DNA of 64,000 bases from Paenibacillus sp. MAEPY2 (GCF_000499205.1 NZ_AWUK01000010.1:186001-250000), one strand, 5' to 3'; shown: positions 25,542-34,185, counted from the stretch's first letter. Notes: a model not told the origin generated them from the letters alone. A program made the numbers and translations.

Positions 25542-26693
25542 ATGTTGAAAAAACAAGGTATTGTATGCTTCTTATCGATGTTATTCCTTGTTGGTATTGG
25601 TTTTGCAAAGGAAGTTGAGGCGAAGGATATTACAGTGAAGGATGTTGTTGTAGAGTCAGGGATAGATAAAGAACTAAGTGAATTAAACGAACCTGTAATT
25701 GTGAGCAACGGAAGGGTACTATTGCCTATTCGAAAAGTTGGCGAGGCGCTAAACCTAAAAGTTTATTGGGATCAGCCATCAAAAACAGCCTATTTATATG
25801 GGGTTAATAAAGAAATCAAAATGACAGCAGGTAGTAAAACAGCCTTTGTAAACAACAATCCAACTTCTCTAGAAGTAGCAGCCAAAGTAATCAACGGAAA
25901 AACATATATTCCTTTAAAATTTGTGGCTACTGCCACAGGAGAGTCTGTTGTTTGGAATTCTTCATTGAAAACATTGACTGTGTCAAGAACTTATGCGATG
26001 GGCAGCGATAAGACAATAACTTATTGGATCAATCTCAAAACAGGTGAACTGAGTAAAGCAGAATCAAGAGAGGCTGGAGCAAAAATAGGGAAGTTAGATA
26101 CTAAGTTATCTGTTCTAAAAGATTTCTACGTTTCCCAGTTATCCGACTCTTCGTCGTACATTGCTTATAACCAGATATCGGGACCATCCGGAACGGTTAA
26201 GGTTTCGGGACAGGCAATGGTTGTTAATGATAAGTTAATCGATCAAGCTAATTTTTCAGTCATGGGGTACTACCCCGTATCAAACAATAAAAAGGCACAA
26301 GACAATGTATTAATTACTGATGGCAAACATGCTGAATTGCTTAATAAGGAGGGGAAAGTTCAAACTTCTATTGATTTGACAGAGATCATGGGAATAGACC
26401 AAGTCTATATGATTGAAGAATACAATAAAGATTTCATGATTTTAAGGGAATACAATTCACAGCATCTTATCGTGTATGATTTTAAGGAAGAAAAAGGAAC
26501 ATATGTTCATCAGGCAATTAATCTTCCAGCATATGAAAAAGACTACTTAATAACAGCGGGACTAGATCGAAATAATGAAATGGAATACGACCACATCATT
26601 TTGTTTGATAAAGTGGACAGCAATGGCGATCTTTTATTCAAATATAAAAGTAAACAAACAGATAAAACTAACACCTATAAATTACCCCGGTAA
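25542..26693 (+). CDS. Secreted stalk-domain protein (Cu amine oxidase N-terminal-like)
   Basis: A 383-residue exported protein. The ATG at 25542 is six bases after GGAGG; the longer upstream frame is spurious. Signal peptide residues 1-26 end KEVEA. One full stalk domain covers about residues 45-150: VIVSNGRVLLPIRKVGEALN, YWDQPSKTAYL, KMTAGSKTAFVNN, KTYIPLKFVATATGESVVW and LKTLTVS. The C-terminal half is beta-rich with propeller-like short segments (DNVLITDGKHAELLNKEG). It resembles surface proteins with a stalk plus sensor or propeller region. Function unknown. Confidence 0.8.
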   Translation: MLKKQGIVCFLSMLFLVGIGFAKEVEAKDITVKDVVVESGIDKELSELNEPVIVSNGRVLLPIRKVGEALNLKVYWDQPSKTAYLYGVNKEIKMTAGSKTAFVNNNPTSLEVAAKVINGKTYIPLKFVATATGESVVWNSSLKTLTVSRTYAMGSDKTITYWINLKTGELSKAESREAGAKIGKLDTKLSVLKDFYVSQLSDSSSYIAYNQISGPSGTVKVSGQAMVVNDKLIDQANFSVMGYYPVSNNKKAQDNVLITDGKHAELLNKEGKVQTSIDLTEIMGIDQVYMIEEYNKDFMILREYNSQHLIVYDFKEEKGTYVHQAINLPAYEKDYLITAGLDRNNEMEYDHIILFDKVDSNGDLLFKYKSKQTDKTNTYKLPR

Positions 26694-26766
26694 AATTGTC
26701 AAAAAGCATTCTTCCTAAAATGAGAATCTATAATAATTGACTAACATACGGCGGCTTCATGTTAAT

Positions 26767-26823
26767 AAACTGTTGTCATTTACTCCGGTCACTGCAGTGG
26801 GTGATAAATGACAACAGTTTTTT
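26767..26823 (+). terminator. Terminator of the 25.5 kb stalk protein gene
   Basis: AAACTGTTGTCATTTA pairs perfectly with TAAATGACAACAGTTT and is followed by TTT. The remaining 180 bases up to the next start contain only an AAAGGAGG ribosome site. Confidence 0.88.
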
Positions 26824-27001
26824 AGTTTGAGAGGTTATGCTGGTAACGGAAATAACAAGCCATAAGTATATGAAGGGTATCCCGTGTAGATAATACAAAC
26901 AAAACTGAATAGTACAAATAATTGGACTCCTTGCCTATGAAGGTTCAAAGCTACATTCACCAAGCCTGGACTTATGGAGTAATACAAAGGAGGTTTGAAT
27001 T

Positions 27002-27277
27002 ATGAAACCATCTGATCAAGTTTGGAACGTTATTAGTAAGTATGAGGATTCTGGTTTTCATCAAATGAGAGGAAAGGCTTTTACATATAGATTTGTCCAG
27101 AATGCGGTTATACCCAGCACAACGAACATAAAAATCCCGAAAAGCCATTTCGAGAAAGCTTGGGAGCGCATGACGGTGACTGGACCGGGCGCACTCCAAG
27201 ATCTGAGAGGTCACGAGGATTCTTTCGCAATTTCAGGTGTTTTGAACCGCCAGTGTGGTAGAATCTCGCTTTTGTAG
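27002..27277 (+). pseudogene. 3'-truncated conserved hypothetical gene
   Basis: The first about 70 residues (MKPSDQVWNVISKYEDSGFH, KAFTYRFVQNAVIPSTTNIK, IPKSHFEKAWERM, GPGALQDLRG) look like a genuine conserved Firmicute protein with a perfect AAAGGAGG ribosome site. After codon 70 the frame runs antisense into the body of a DUF4385-like gene and ends by chance. The natural C-terminus is therefore missing and replaced at about 27211. It is a deletion product by inference; function unknown. Confidence 0.6.
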
Positions 27278-27384
27278 GGCTCCACCATTAATACGCCTTG
27301 CTCTCCCCGGCCAACGGTATACAGTTCAGGCTGCTTGCGCAGATCAAGCTCCTCGTAATTGAGGCTGTAATCAAACTTTTTCAT
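27211..27384 (-). pseudogene. 3'-truncated DUF4385-family gene
   Basis: Only the first 57 residues remain: MKKFDYSLNYEELDLRKQPE, then LYTVGRGEQGVLMVEPYKSE and HWRFKTPEIAKESS before a stop. DUF4385 proteins continue after this motif for roughly another hundred residues. AAGGAGGAGCGG is in place before the ATG at 27384, so the promoter side is intact. The loss coincides exactly with the point where the convergent gene also loses its end. Confidence 0.65.
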
Positions 27385-27501
27385 GGATTCCGCTCCTCCT
27401 TGAAGATTATTGTTCCTTTCCACCTCTTTACCCCGATTCTTGTACAACATGCACGGTTAATGGGAAAGAAGAGAAGTATATACATAGGAGGGATAAGGGG
27501 T

Positions 27502-27969
27502 ATGGGCATGTCCGGCAGATATCTTGTTGTCACCAATGAATTGGTTGAATCCATTAAGTCAGGTGAGGTCAGTGTTCATGATTGTTCGGTCGAGCTGGAT
27601 ATCGATAAAATGTGGCAGATGATTCAGTTTACATTAACCGGTGACATGGTACACGGAGAACCTCCTCTGGGATATGTGGTCCCCATGGCAGGAGAACAAT
27701 ATTTGGGGAACTATTCTGATATGGATCTGTTTCTGTTGACCAATGAGCAGGTGCTTGAAGCGTACATGGCTTTAGAGCAGATGACACCCGATAAATTGAA
27801 GGAACGGTTTAGCCTGGAGCAAATGGTGGCTGAGGGCGTGTATCCGGTCATGGAGGATTGGGATGCAGACGAGACTTTCCATGAAATCGTGCAGACACTG
27901 GATGGTATTCAGGCTTTATATCAGGCAACTGCTTCAAGCGGGAACGGGATTGTCTTTTATATTTTCTAA
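27502..27969 (+). CDS. YfbM-family (DUF1877) protein
   Basis: A 155-residue cytoplasmic protein. It begins MGMSGRYLVVTNELVESIKS and contains SVELDIDKMWQMIQFTLTG and GNYSDMDLFLLTNEQVLEAY, the two conserved stretches of the YfbM fold. GGAGGG lies nine bases before the ATG at 27502; longer in-frame extensions lack a ribosome site. Family members are widespread, and no biochemical role is established. A small acidic ORF follows after 100 bases. Confidence 0.85.
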   Translation: MGMSGRYLVVTNELVESIKSGEVSVHDCSVELDIDKMWQMIQFTLTGDMVHGEPPLGYVVPMAGEQYLGNYSDMDLFLLTNEQVLEAYMALEQMTPDKLKERFSLEQMVAEGVYPVMEDWDADETFHEIVQTLDGIQALYQATASSGNGIVFYIF

Positions 27970-28069
27970 GCTCCCACCTTCGTCTGTTTAATTCGTCATT
28001 ATTCCGGTTATTGATAGAAACAAGGCAGAGATTATGCTCTAAAATCCGGTAGAAGAGAGGGAATACGAT

Positions 28070-28207
28070 ATGACACAGGACCAGAATGAAGAGAACAAAG
28101 CCATTCAAGACGACGAGCCGGACCAATTTGAAACCCCTACACGTACCGATGGGAAAGAATCGGATGAGGATAGTGACAACGAGGCAGGAGGCAAAGAACG
28201 GGAATAA
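28070..28207 (+). CDS. Small acidic protein (45 residues)
   Basis: The ORF MTQDQNEENKAIQDDEPDQF, then ETPTRTDGKESDEDSDNEA, then GGKERE has a good ribosome site (AGAGAGGG) and ends before a terminator. The sequence is extremely acidic and hydrophilic with no hydrophobic core, so it is probably disordered. Small acidic proteins of this kind occur in sporulating Bacillales. Function unknown. Confidence 0.55.
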   Translation: MTQDQNEENKAIQDDEPDQFETPTRTDGKESDEDSDNEAGGKERE

Positions 28208-28290
28208 ACCACAGTTGTTTATGATTCAACTAAGCATAGTGTTATCGTATTGAAGCCAACCACACTAATGCTAAATTATACGTCATATCC

Positions 28291-28318
28291 GAGGTCGGAC
28301 ATTTGTTCGGCCTTTTTT
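28291..28318 (+). terminator. Terminator after the small acidic gene
   Basis: AGGTCGGAC pairs with GTTCGGCCT (G-U pairs) around ATTT and is followed by TTTTTTT. Confidence 0.8.
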
Positions 28319-28424
28319 TGGTATTTATTTATCGATCAGGTTTACAACAATTACCTATACCCCTCATAATAGAAGTGAACCACATTTTTCCTAAGGAGGA
28401 GATCGTATCAAAAATCACAAGCTA

Positions 28425-29930
28425 ATGAAGTGGATTGCCGTACCACTCGTTTTGATGATGGTTGCGCTTACGGGATGTCAGGCCGTAGGTGGTGTAGATA
28501 TTGGCAAGGCCGTTGTCAACAGTACAACCGTCAAGTCCGGTGAATCCAAACAGTCCATGCATATAAAAATTGAACCTACAGCAAACCTCGTCGAAGAGGA
28601 TGCGCTTCAAATGATTGAACTCATTAATTCCATTTCATTGAATATTGAAGATGCCAAAGTGAAGGACTCCAGCACGGCGTCTGTCAAAGGTACACTGAGT
28701 ATGCAAGGAAAGAAATTGCCTTTCCATTTGTCGATGGATAAATCGGAAATGGTTATTGATGTGGACGGAGCGCAGAAGCCTCTATACATATCTTTGGAGG
28801 ATGACACACTTCCTATGCTAGATACAAAGGCGTTGGAGAAGCAGATCGAGGAGCTTTCCCCGAAATTGCTGACCTTTGCGCTGAAGCATTTGTCCAACCC
28901 GAAAAATATTTCCGTAACCCCGGTACAGGAATCGGTTAACGGTGAATCACTCAGCCTCTCCAAGCTGCATGTGGAGATCAGCGGTGAAGAGCTTCTTGCC
29001 ATGGTTAAACCGTTTCTGACCAGTGTTGCTCAGGATGAGCAAGGGCTCAAGGATCTGATTGGAGATCTGTATGATGTGTTCTATCCAGTGCTCGAAGCAG
29101 TTAATGAGGTCGAGGATGCGGGTGATGACACTCTCACTTCCATGATACCTGAATCCAAAGAAGCTGCTGTTAAGTCGTTGTATGAAATGATTAAAGGTGG
29201 CCTTGACGAGATTCTTGCCAATTATGACAAGGAACTCAATAGTTTGTTGACCGAAACGCCTGAACTGAAGACGGTGTTCGGAACAGAGACCAAGCTCCAA
29301 TTGGACTTTTATCTCGACAGCGCACTGAATATTCGCAAACAGAACTATGATTTCAAAGTAGCGTTGCCTGCCTCGGAAGATCTGCCGATCAAATCGGTCT
29401 CCGTATACGGTGACAGCGAACTGTGGAATATTGGTGGACCAGTGACTGTGGATGCCGTGGACAAAACGGGTGGCGTCATTGATCTGATGCAGGGAGATAT
29501 CACGCCAGGTCAGATGTTGCGCAATTTTGATTCCAATTCACTTTTGTATCAATTGTTAAAAGATGAAGCAGGCATCACGCGCAAAAATGTCATGCTGTAT
29601 CCGGACGACGAATCTTATGGCGCAATCACCGTTAAAAATACGACCTTTGTTCCTCTTCGCTACCTGTCCGAGGAATTGGATGCAGAAGTGAAATGGACCA
29701 AAGGGTCGGAGAAAATCGTCGTCATCGACGATATCACCGGCAATGAGATTGTCCTGACTATAGGTTCGAAGAAGGCAACCATTGCAGGCAAGGAAGTAAC
29801 GATGGTTGAACCCGCTTATGTGGGCAAGAACGGTAAAACTTACGTACCGCTGCGCTTTATGGCAGAATCTCTTGGGGCTTCCGTAGATAAGGAAAAAGAA
29901 ACAGGCTGGATTTTCATCGACCGACCTTAA
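28425..29930 (+). CDS. Stalk-domain lipoprotein (Cu amine oxidase N-terminal-like)
   Basis: A lipoprotein of about 500 residues: a short charged N-terminus, hydrophobic stretch, and lipobox ALTGC with Cys19 from the ATG at 28425. Residues about 25-370 are an LppX/LolA-like region (repeated strands such as SVKGTLSMQGKKLPFHLSMD). The last 110 residues carry two stalk-type motifs (TTFVPLRYLSEELDAEVKW and KTYVPLRFMAESLGASVDK). The best ribosome site, AAGGAGGA (28393-28400), is 24 bases before this ATG but six before an in-frame ATC (28407), which would add MKNHKL to the N-terminus. Translation may start there. It is probably a membrane-anchored surface protein of unknown function. Confidence 0.82.
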   Translation: MKWIAVPLVLMMVALTGCQAVGGVDIGKAVVNSTTVKSGESKQSMHIKIEPTANLVEEDALQMIELINSISLNIEDAKVKDSSTASVKGTLSMQGKKLPFHLSMDKSEMVIDVDGAQKPLYISLEDDTLPMLDTKALEKQIEELSPKLLTFALKHLSNPKNISVTPVQESVNGESLSLSKLHVEISGEELLAMVKPFLTSVAQDEQGLKDLIGDLYDVFYPVLEAVNEVEDAGDDTLTSMIPESKEAAVKSLYEMIKGGLDEILANYDKELNSLLTETPELKTVFGTETKLQLDFYLDSALNIRKQNYDFKVALPASEDLPIKSVSVYGDSELWNIGGPVTVDAVDKTGGVIDLMQGDITPGQMLRNFDSNSLLYQLLKDEAGITRKNVMLYPDDESYGAITVKNTTFVPLRYLSEELDAEVKWTKGSEKIVVIDDITGNEIVLTIGSKKATIAGKEVTMVEPAYVGKNGKTYVPLRFMAESLGASVDKEKETGWIFIDRP

Positions 29931-30103
29931 GTAAGATTTGTATGTAAGCCGTAAGTTGAGAGGGGATTTCAGAGTATGCCAGATTTCTCGTAATGTTCAT
30001 GAAAGAACACCGAAAAAATTCCGTTAGACCATTAACGGGATACGTGTGTCCTTTTTGACCCATTACGAGGAGCTTCGGCGTTTCTGAAATGATGAAACGA
30101 ACG

Positions 30104-30135
30104 AGGAGTGCCTCTAATTGGAGGTGCTCCTTTTT
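30104..30135 (+). terminator. Terminator after the stalk-domain lipoprotein gene
   Basis: AGGAGTGCCTC pairs with GGAGGTGCTCCT around TAATT and is followed by TTTT. A smaller CCGTTA/TAACGG stem lies 80 bases earlier. Confidence 0.8.
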
Positions 30136-30173
30136 GTCGTGTCATCCCAAATAAATCCTCAGAGGTGTTACAT

Positions 30174-31106
30174 ATGGAAACTCAATTAAACATCCAATTA
30201 CGGCGTGCTCAACAAGAAGATGCGGTTATGCTGGCAGGGATATGCACCCGAGCCTTCGATCATGCGATTCAAGTCTGGGCTAAGGGAGTGGAAGATCTGG
30301 ACAGCAACATTTGTCCACCCGGCTATTCTTCTGTTCGCATGCACAGTTACGTGATCCGCGAATGGGATTATTACGTTATAGAATTTGAGGGTTGCGCCAT
30401 TGGTGGAGTCAGTGTAAATGTGTTGGGGAGTAGGCATGTGAGGCTGGATAAAATTTTTATTGACCCCATCTGGCAGGGGCGGGGCATGGGCTCACAGGTC
30501 ATCCGGCTTGTTGAGGCTGAATTCCCGGAGATTCGGATATGGAAGCTGGAGACCTCGGGAAGACAGAGGGATAACCATCATTTTTATGAGAAAATGGGTT
30601 ATGTCTGTCTCTATGCGTCTGAAGATGAATATGGATATGAGAAAACCATAACAACAGATTCTATAGTCCAGCTCCCATCCGAAGAATTATCCAATGTTAG
30701 AGGGGAGTTGGTTAATGAATTTTATCAGGCTAATTTGGATTCAGTTCGCTTCAGCACCAGCAATCTTCAGAATATCCGGATGACTGATTGCAACCTGAGT
30801 GGAGGCAAATTCACCAATCTGAATATGACTCACATATTATTGGCTGACTTGCGATTGACGGATAGCAAGATTGAGTTCTGTGCTTTGGACGGCGTTCATT
30901 TTGAGGATACACATCTCGGCCCAGGCAGAGTGCCCATGCGTTGGGAACATTGTGACCTCAAAGGCAGTCGTTTCAATAACTGCGACCTTTCTGGCGTACG
31001 GTTGGAACAATGCGAGGTAGCGGGGATGAAAATCAATGGAGTGGCTGTAGAAGAGTTGCTTGCTGCTTATGAGACCATGAAAGCCAAAGCTGAATTACTC
31101 GCATAG
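30174..31106 (+). CDS. GNAT acetyltransferase fused to a pentapeptide-repeat-like domain
   Basis: A 310-residue two-domain protein. Residues 1-165 are a GNAT fold with the acetyl-CoA loop in WQGRGMGSQVI (Q/RxxGxG/A) and the C-terminal HHFYEKMGYVCLY. Residues about 180-300 contain five-residue steps with a central Leu or Phe (DSVRFSTSNLQNIRMTDCNL, KFTNLNMTHILL, SRFNNCDLSGVRL), the pattern of a right-handed quadrilateral beta-helix. The start at 30174 avoids the preceding terminator. It may be an aminoglycoside-type or protein acetyltransferase with a scaffold tail. The substrate is unknown. Confidence 0.82.
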   Translation: METQLNIQLRRAQQEDAVMLAGICTRAFDHAIQVWAKGVEDLDSNICPPGYSSVRMHSYVIREWDYYVIEFEGCAIGGVSVNVLGSRHVRLDKIFIDPIWQGRGMGSQVIRLVEAEFPEIRIWKLETSGRQRDNHHFYEKMGYVCLYASEDEYGYEKTITTDSIVQLPSEELSNVRGELVNEFYQANLDSVRFSTSNLQNIRMTDCNLSGGKFTNLNMTHILLADLRLTDSKIEFCALDGVHFEDTHLGPGRVPMRWEHCDLKGSRFNNCDLSGVRLEQCEVAGMKINGVAVEELLAAYETMKAKAELLA

Positions 31107-31113
31107 TAATATG

Positions 31114-31152
31114 AAAAGCCCGTTTCCCGCCTTTGTGCTGGAAATGGGCTTT
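31114..31152. terminator. Bidirectional terminator
   Basis: AAAAGCCCGTTTCC pairs with GGAAATGGGCTTT; it serves the GNAT-pentapeptide gene and the convergent GNAT gene. Confidence 0.82.
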
Positions 31153-31213
31153 ATTGTTATTACTTTATAAGAATAGTGAATTCCATCTGAAATCCGTCAT
31201 GATGCCATCAGAG

Positions 31214-31672
31214 TCAGTTATGCTGCAAAGCCTGCGGCTTTTTGCTAAACCCGGTACTACCAGCGGTAAAGCCCATCTGTTGGTAGAATTGATGTGCAGC
31301 TTCACGATCTGGTCGATTGCCGCTGTTCAGTGACAAGGAATCCACACCATGAGTGGCAGCCCACTGCTCCGCTGACTCAATCAGCTGACGGCCTATGCCG
31401 GAGCCTCTGAACTGGTCATGTACGATCAAGGCCATGATGCGGCAGTGTCTTCCGTTTTTTTCATAAAGGTAAGATGTTTGCAGTCCAATTAATCCAACGA
31501 CACGGCCACGGACTTCGGCAACCAACGTTGCAAAGTTTGAATCCGCAGCGATGTGTGAATAACGCTCCTTCATCTCGGCATACGTGGTTGGGTAACCGAG
31601 TTGATCCATAAGAATGACCATATCCTGCAGATCTTCAGGGGAACTGTTACGAATCGTTACATTTAGGCTCAT
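31214..31672 (-). CDS. GNAT-family N-acetyltransferase
   Basis: A 152-residue single GNAT domain. The acetyl-CoA binding loop is DQFRGSGIGRQLIE (about residues 87-100), preceded by the strand CRIMALIVH and followed by LNSGNRPDREAAHQFYQQMGF. It overlaps the stop of the D-Ala-D-Ala ligase gene by four bases (ATGA), so the two are translationally coupled. The substrate is unknown; linkage to a wall-precursor ligase is suggestive but not proof. Confidence 0.88.
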   Translation of the reverse strand: MSLNVTIRNSSPEDLQDMVILMDQLGYPTTYAEMKERYSHIAADSNFATLVAEVRGRVVGLIGLQTSYLYEKNGRHCRIMALIVHDQFRGSGIGRQLIESAEQWAATHGVDSLSLNSGNRPDREAAHQFYQQMGFTAGSTGFSKKPQALQHN

Positions 31673-32589
31673 GAGCGAGTGGCCTCCTTTTGGCGTTCTT
31701 TTAACGAGAGATCAATGATGGAATCCAGCAAACTGGCAAAGGAAATACCCGCGGCGGCTGCACTTTTGGGCAGCAGGCTGTTCCGGGTAAGCCCCGGCAG
31801 CGTATTCACCTCAAGCACATAAGGCATGCCGTCCCGAATCATCATGTCCACGCGGGCATAGACACTGCATTTTAGCACCCGGTAACAGGTGAGTGCGGCA
31901 GCTTCTACTCGTTTATGCAAATCTGCAGGCAAATGAACGACCTGCTCTTCAGCGCCGCCGTCATTATATTTGGAGGTATAATCGAAAAAATCAGCATTTG
32001 AACGAATCGAGATAACAGGAAGCATCTTACCATCCAGAACAGCGCAGGTAATTTCTTCGCCCTCAATATATTGTTCGATCATAACAACTTCATCCCAGAC
32101 GAGGGCCGCTTCTACAGCCGCATGAAGAGCCGAGGGTTCCTGCACCACTTGCGTACCGATGCTGGAGCCACCTGAATTGGGCTTCACTACAACGGGATAG
32201 GTTAATTGCTGCACAGTGGCTGACGACAGTTCATCCAGACTGCTCACCTGAAGCCACTCGCCGGTAGGTACACCCGCATGCTGGATGAGTCGTTTGGACA
32301 TATCTTTGTCCATGCATACGCTGCTCGCGAGTACACCACAGCCTGTATACGGAACGCCAAGCGACTCCAACGTGCCCTGAATTGTACCATCCTCGCCGTA
32401 TTTGCCGTGTAGAGCGAGCAGTGCCACATCCAATCCTGCGGCTTTCTCAATGAGATCACGTTTGCTGTTGACCTCCACTGGAATAACCTCATACTTCTGT
32501 ATATCCAGATGGTTGATCATCTCCTGTCCGGTGAGCAGGGAAATATCCCGCTCCGAAGATGTGCCACCCATAATCACGCCAACTTTCAT
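31669..32589 (-). CDS. ddl: D-alanine--D-alanine ligase
   Basis: A 306-residue ATP-grasp ligase that joins two D-Ala for peptidoglycan precursors. Visible motifs are MGGTSSERDISLLTG at the N-terminus, the serine loop PNSGGSSIGTQVV, EQYIEGEEITCAVLDG, the metal-binding PYVLEVNTLPGLTRNSLLPK, and ARVDMMIRDG. The ATG at 32589 has AGGAGG six bases before it. The short length matches DdlB-type enzymes rather than the about 350-residue DdlA type common in Firmicutes, so it may be a second or accessory Ddl. It is downstream of a MocR regulator and upstream of the coupled GNAT gene. Confidence 0.92.
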   Translation of the reverse strand: MKVGVIMGGTSSERDISLLTGQEMINHLDIQKYEVIPVEVNSKRDLIEKAAGLDVALLALHGKYGEDGTIQGTLESLGVPYTGCGVLASSVCMDKDMSKRLIQHAGVPTGEWLQVSSLDELSSATVQQLTYPVVVKPNSGGSSIGTQVVQEPSALHAAVEAALVWDEVVMIEQYIEGEEITCAVLDGKMLPVISIRSNADFFDYTSKYNDGGAEEQVVHLPADLHKRVEAAALTCYRVLKCSVYARVDMMIRDGMPYVLEVNTLPGLTRNSLLPKSAAAAGISFASLLDSIIDLSLKERQKEATRS

Positions 32590-32600
32590 GTGTATCCTCC

Positions 32601-34052
32601 TCATTTCATTTGAGCAACCGTCTCGCCAATAATGCGAATACCTTTGCGAATATTCTCATCGCTAACTCGGGAGAAGCCCAAACGCATTGTATGTTGTCCC
32701 TGCCCCGGTTCGAGATAAAAGGTATCGCCTGGCATGAAGGTAACGCCTTTAGCTTTGCAGGCCGTCAGTAGATCTCTCGTCCGGTATTCGGGTGGGAATT
32801 GTACGAACAGGTGAAGCCCGCCTTCGCCGGAGACCCGGCACATCGGCAGATATTGCCGCAAGCAGCGGACGACCAGCTCATATTTTCGCTTGTATTCCGT
32901 GCGAGCCCGCTTCAAATATTTCTCGAAATTGCCGTTGCTTAGATACTGATAGAGCAGGGACTGATCCAGGGTCGACGTATGAATGCTGCGCGCCCGTTTC
33001 ATGCTTTCCAGATAATTAATCAATGCTGCATCCGCAATGACCCAGCCTACGCGCAGACCTGGAAACAGTACCTTCGAGAAGCTGCCCAGATACACGAGTC
33101 CGTTCCCTTTGCCTACACTGGCAATCAAGGGGGAGACGTGTGAGCCGGAATAACGTAATTCCTCGTTAAAGCCGTCTTCAATAATGGGCACCTGGTGCTG
33201 GTTCATCAACCGAATGATCTCTGCCCGTTTGGCAGGTGATGTGACGATCCCGGTTGGATTATGATAAGAAGGTACGAGATAGGCCAGATCATATGGGTTT
33301 ACTGCAAGTTCCCGTTCCAGCTGCTTTAGATCCAGACCATCTGACTCCATATCTACACCGGTCAGGTGAAATTGATGAAGCCTCAAATTTTTGACGGCTG
33401 TATGATGTGTCGGGTTTTCACATAAGGCTCTACCGCTTTTTTTGCGCAATGCGCCCAATACCAGATCGAAGCCTTCTGTAAATCCATTGGTAATCAGAAT
33501 ATCTTTGCCGCTCAGATCTACACCCTTATTTTCCATATAACGCAACAAATACTTCATAAGAGGCCTATAGCCTTTCGCATATCCGTAATTCAGCAGCACT
33601 TCGCCTTCAAGCGACATCCGGTCGAGGAAGGCTCTTTTAACGTTGTGCATGTCGAACAGCTTCTCATCCGGCGCGATGCTGGTAAAAGAAATCTCACCAC
33701 GCTCCGAACCTGAGCCATGCTTCATCAGATCATACTGCTCTGCCTGGATGGCGTAGTCGCTGACGTGTTCATTCCAGTCCAGCTGCCACCCGGATGTAGG
33801 CTCAGGTGCATCAATGGCGGAGCTAACGTAATTGCCTTTGCCTTTGACCGCATAGATCAGGCCCTCCTCCTCAAGTTCAGCATAGGCCAGCAGAATCGTG
33901 CTTCGGCTTACTTTCATGAGTGTACTGAGTTCGCGGGTGGAAGGAAGTTTTTGTTTGGCTTGCAGGCCGCCTTTGAGCATCAATCGCTTCATATAATCTT
34001 TGACTTGTATATATACAGGGCGGTCCTCCGTCAATTGCAGATCGGAATACAT
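32601..34052 (-). CDS. MocR-type (GntR HTH plus aminotransferase fold) regulator, DdlR-like
   Basis: A 483-residue regulator. Residues about 10-75 form a GntR winged helix (KLPSTRELSTLMKVSRSTIL, AYAELEEEGLIYAVKGKGNY). Residues about 120-480 are a fold-type I aminotransferase with the PLP Lys in LGSFSKVLFPGLRVGW, NPTG in PSYHNPTGIV and EDGFNEELRY. MocR proteins bind PLP plus an amino compound. In Brevibacillus a MocR protein (DdlR) activates ddl; the adjacent ddl gene, 11 bases downstream in the same direction, supports the same role here. TATAAT lies at 34084-34089 on the complementary strand. Confidence 0.88.
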   Translation of the reverse strand: MYSDLQLTEDRPVYIQVKDYMKRLMLKGGLQAKQKLPSTRELSTLMKVSRSTILLAYAELEEEGLIYAVKGKGNYVSSAIDAPEPTSGWQLDWNEHVSDYAIQAEQYDLMKHGSGSERGEISFTSIAPDEKLFDMHNVKRAFLDRMSLEGEVLLNYGYAKGYRPLMKYLLRYMENKGVDLSGKDILITNGFTEGFDLVLGALRKKSGRALCENPTHHTAVKNLRLHQFHLTGVDMESDGLDLKQLERELAVNPYDLAYLVPSYHNPTGIVTSPAKRAEIIRLMNQHQVPIIEDGFNEELRYSGSHVSPLIASVGKGNGLVYLGSFSKVLFPGLRVGWVIADAALINYLESMKRARSIHTSTLDQSLLYQYLSNGNFEKYLKRARTEYKRKYELVVRCLRQYLPMCRVSGEGGLHLFVQFPPEYRTRDLLTACKAKGVTFMPGDTFYLEPGQGQHTMRLGFSRVSDENIRKGIRIIGETVAQMK

Positions 34053-34158
34053 CCCATCACTCCCTTATTTGCTATCTTGCCATATTATAACCCCAGCTGA
34101 AAGAACCACGATACCTCTGTTTCCCCGCGGGTGTGGTTGACTGTTTGCGCGCAAATGT

Positions 34159-34185
34159 AAAAAAGCCCTGGCAACATGCCGGGCT
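34159..34185 (-). terminator. Minus-strand terminator upstream of the MocR gene
   Basis: On the minus strand AGCCCGGC...GCCAGGGCT forms a GC-rich stem with a five-base loop and runs into TTTTTT. No protein gene on that strand ends nearby, so it closes an otherwise unexplained transcript. Confidence 0.75.
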
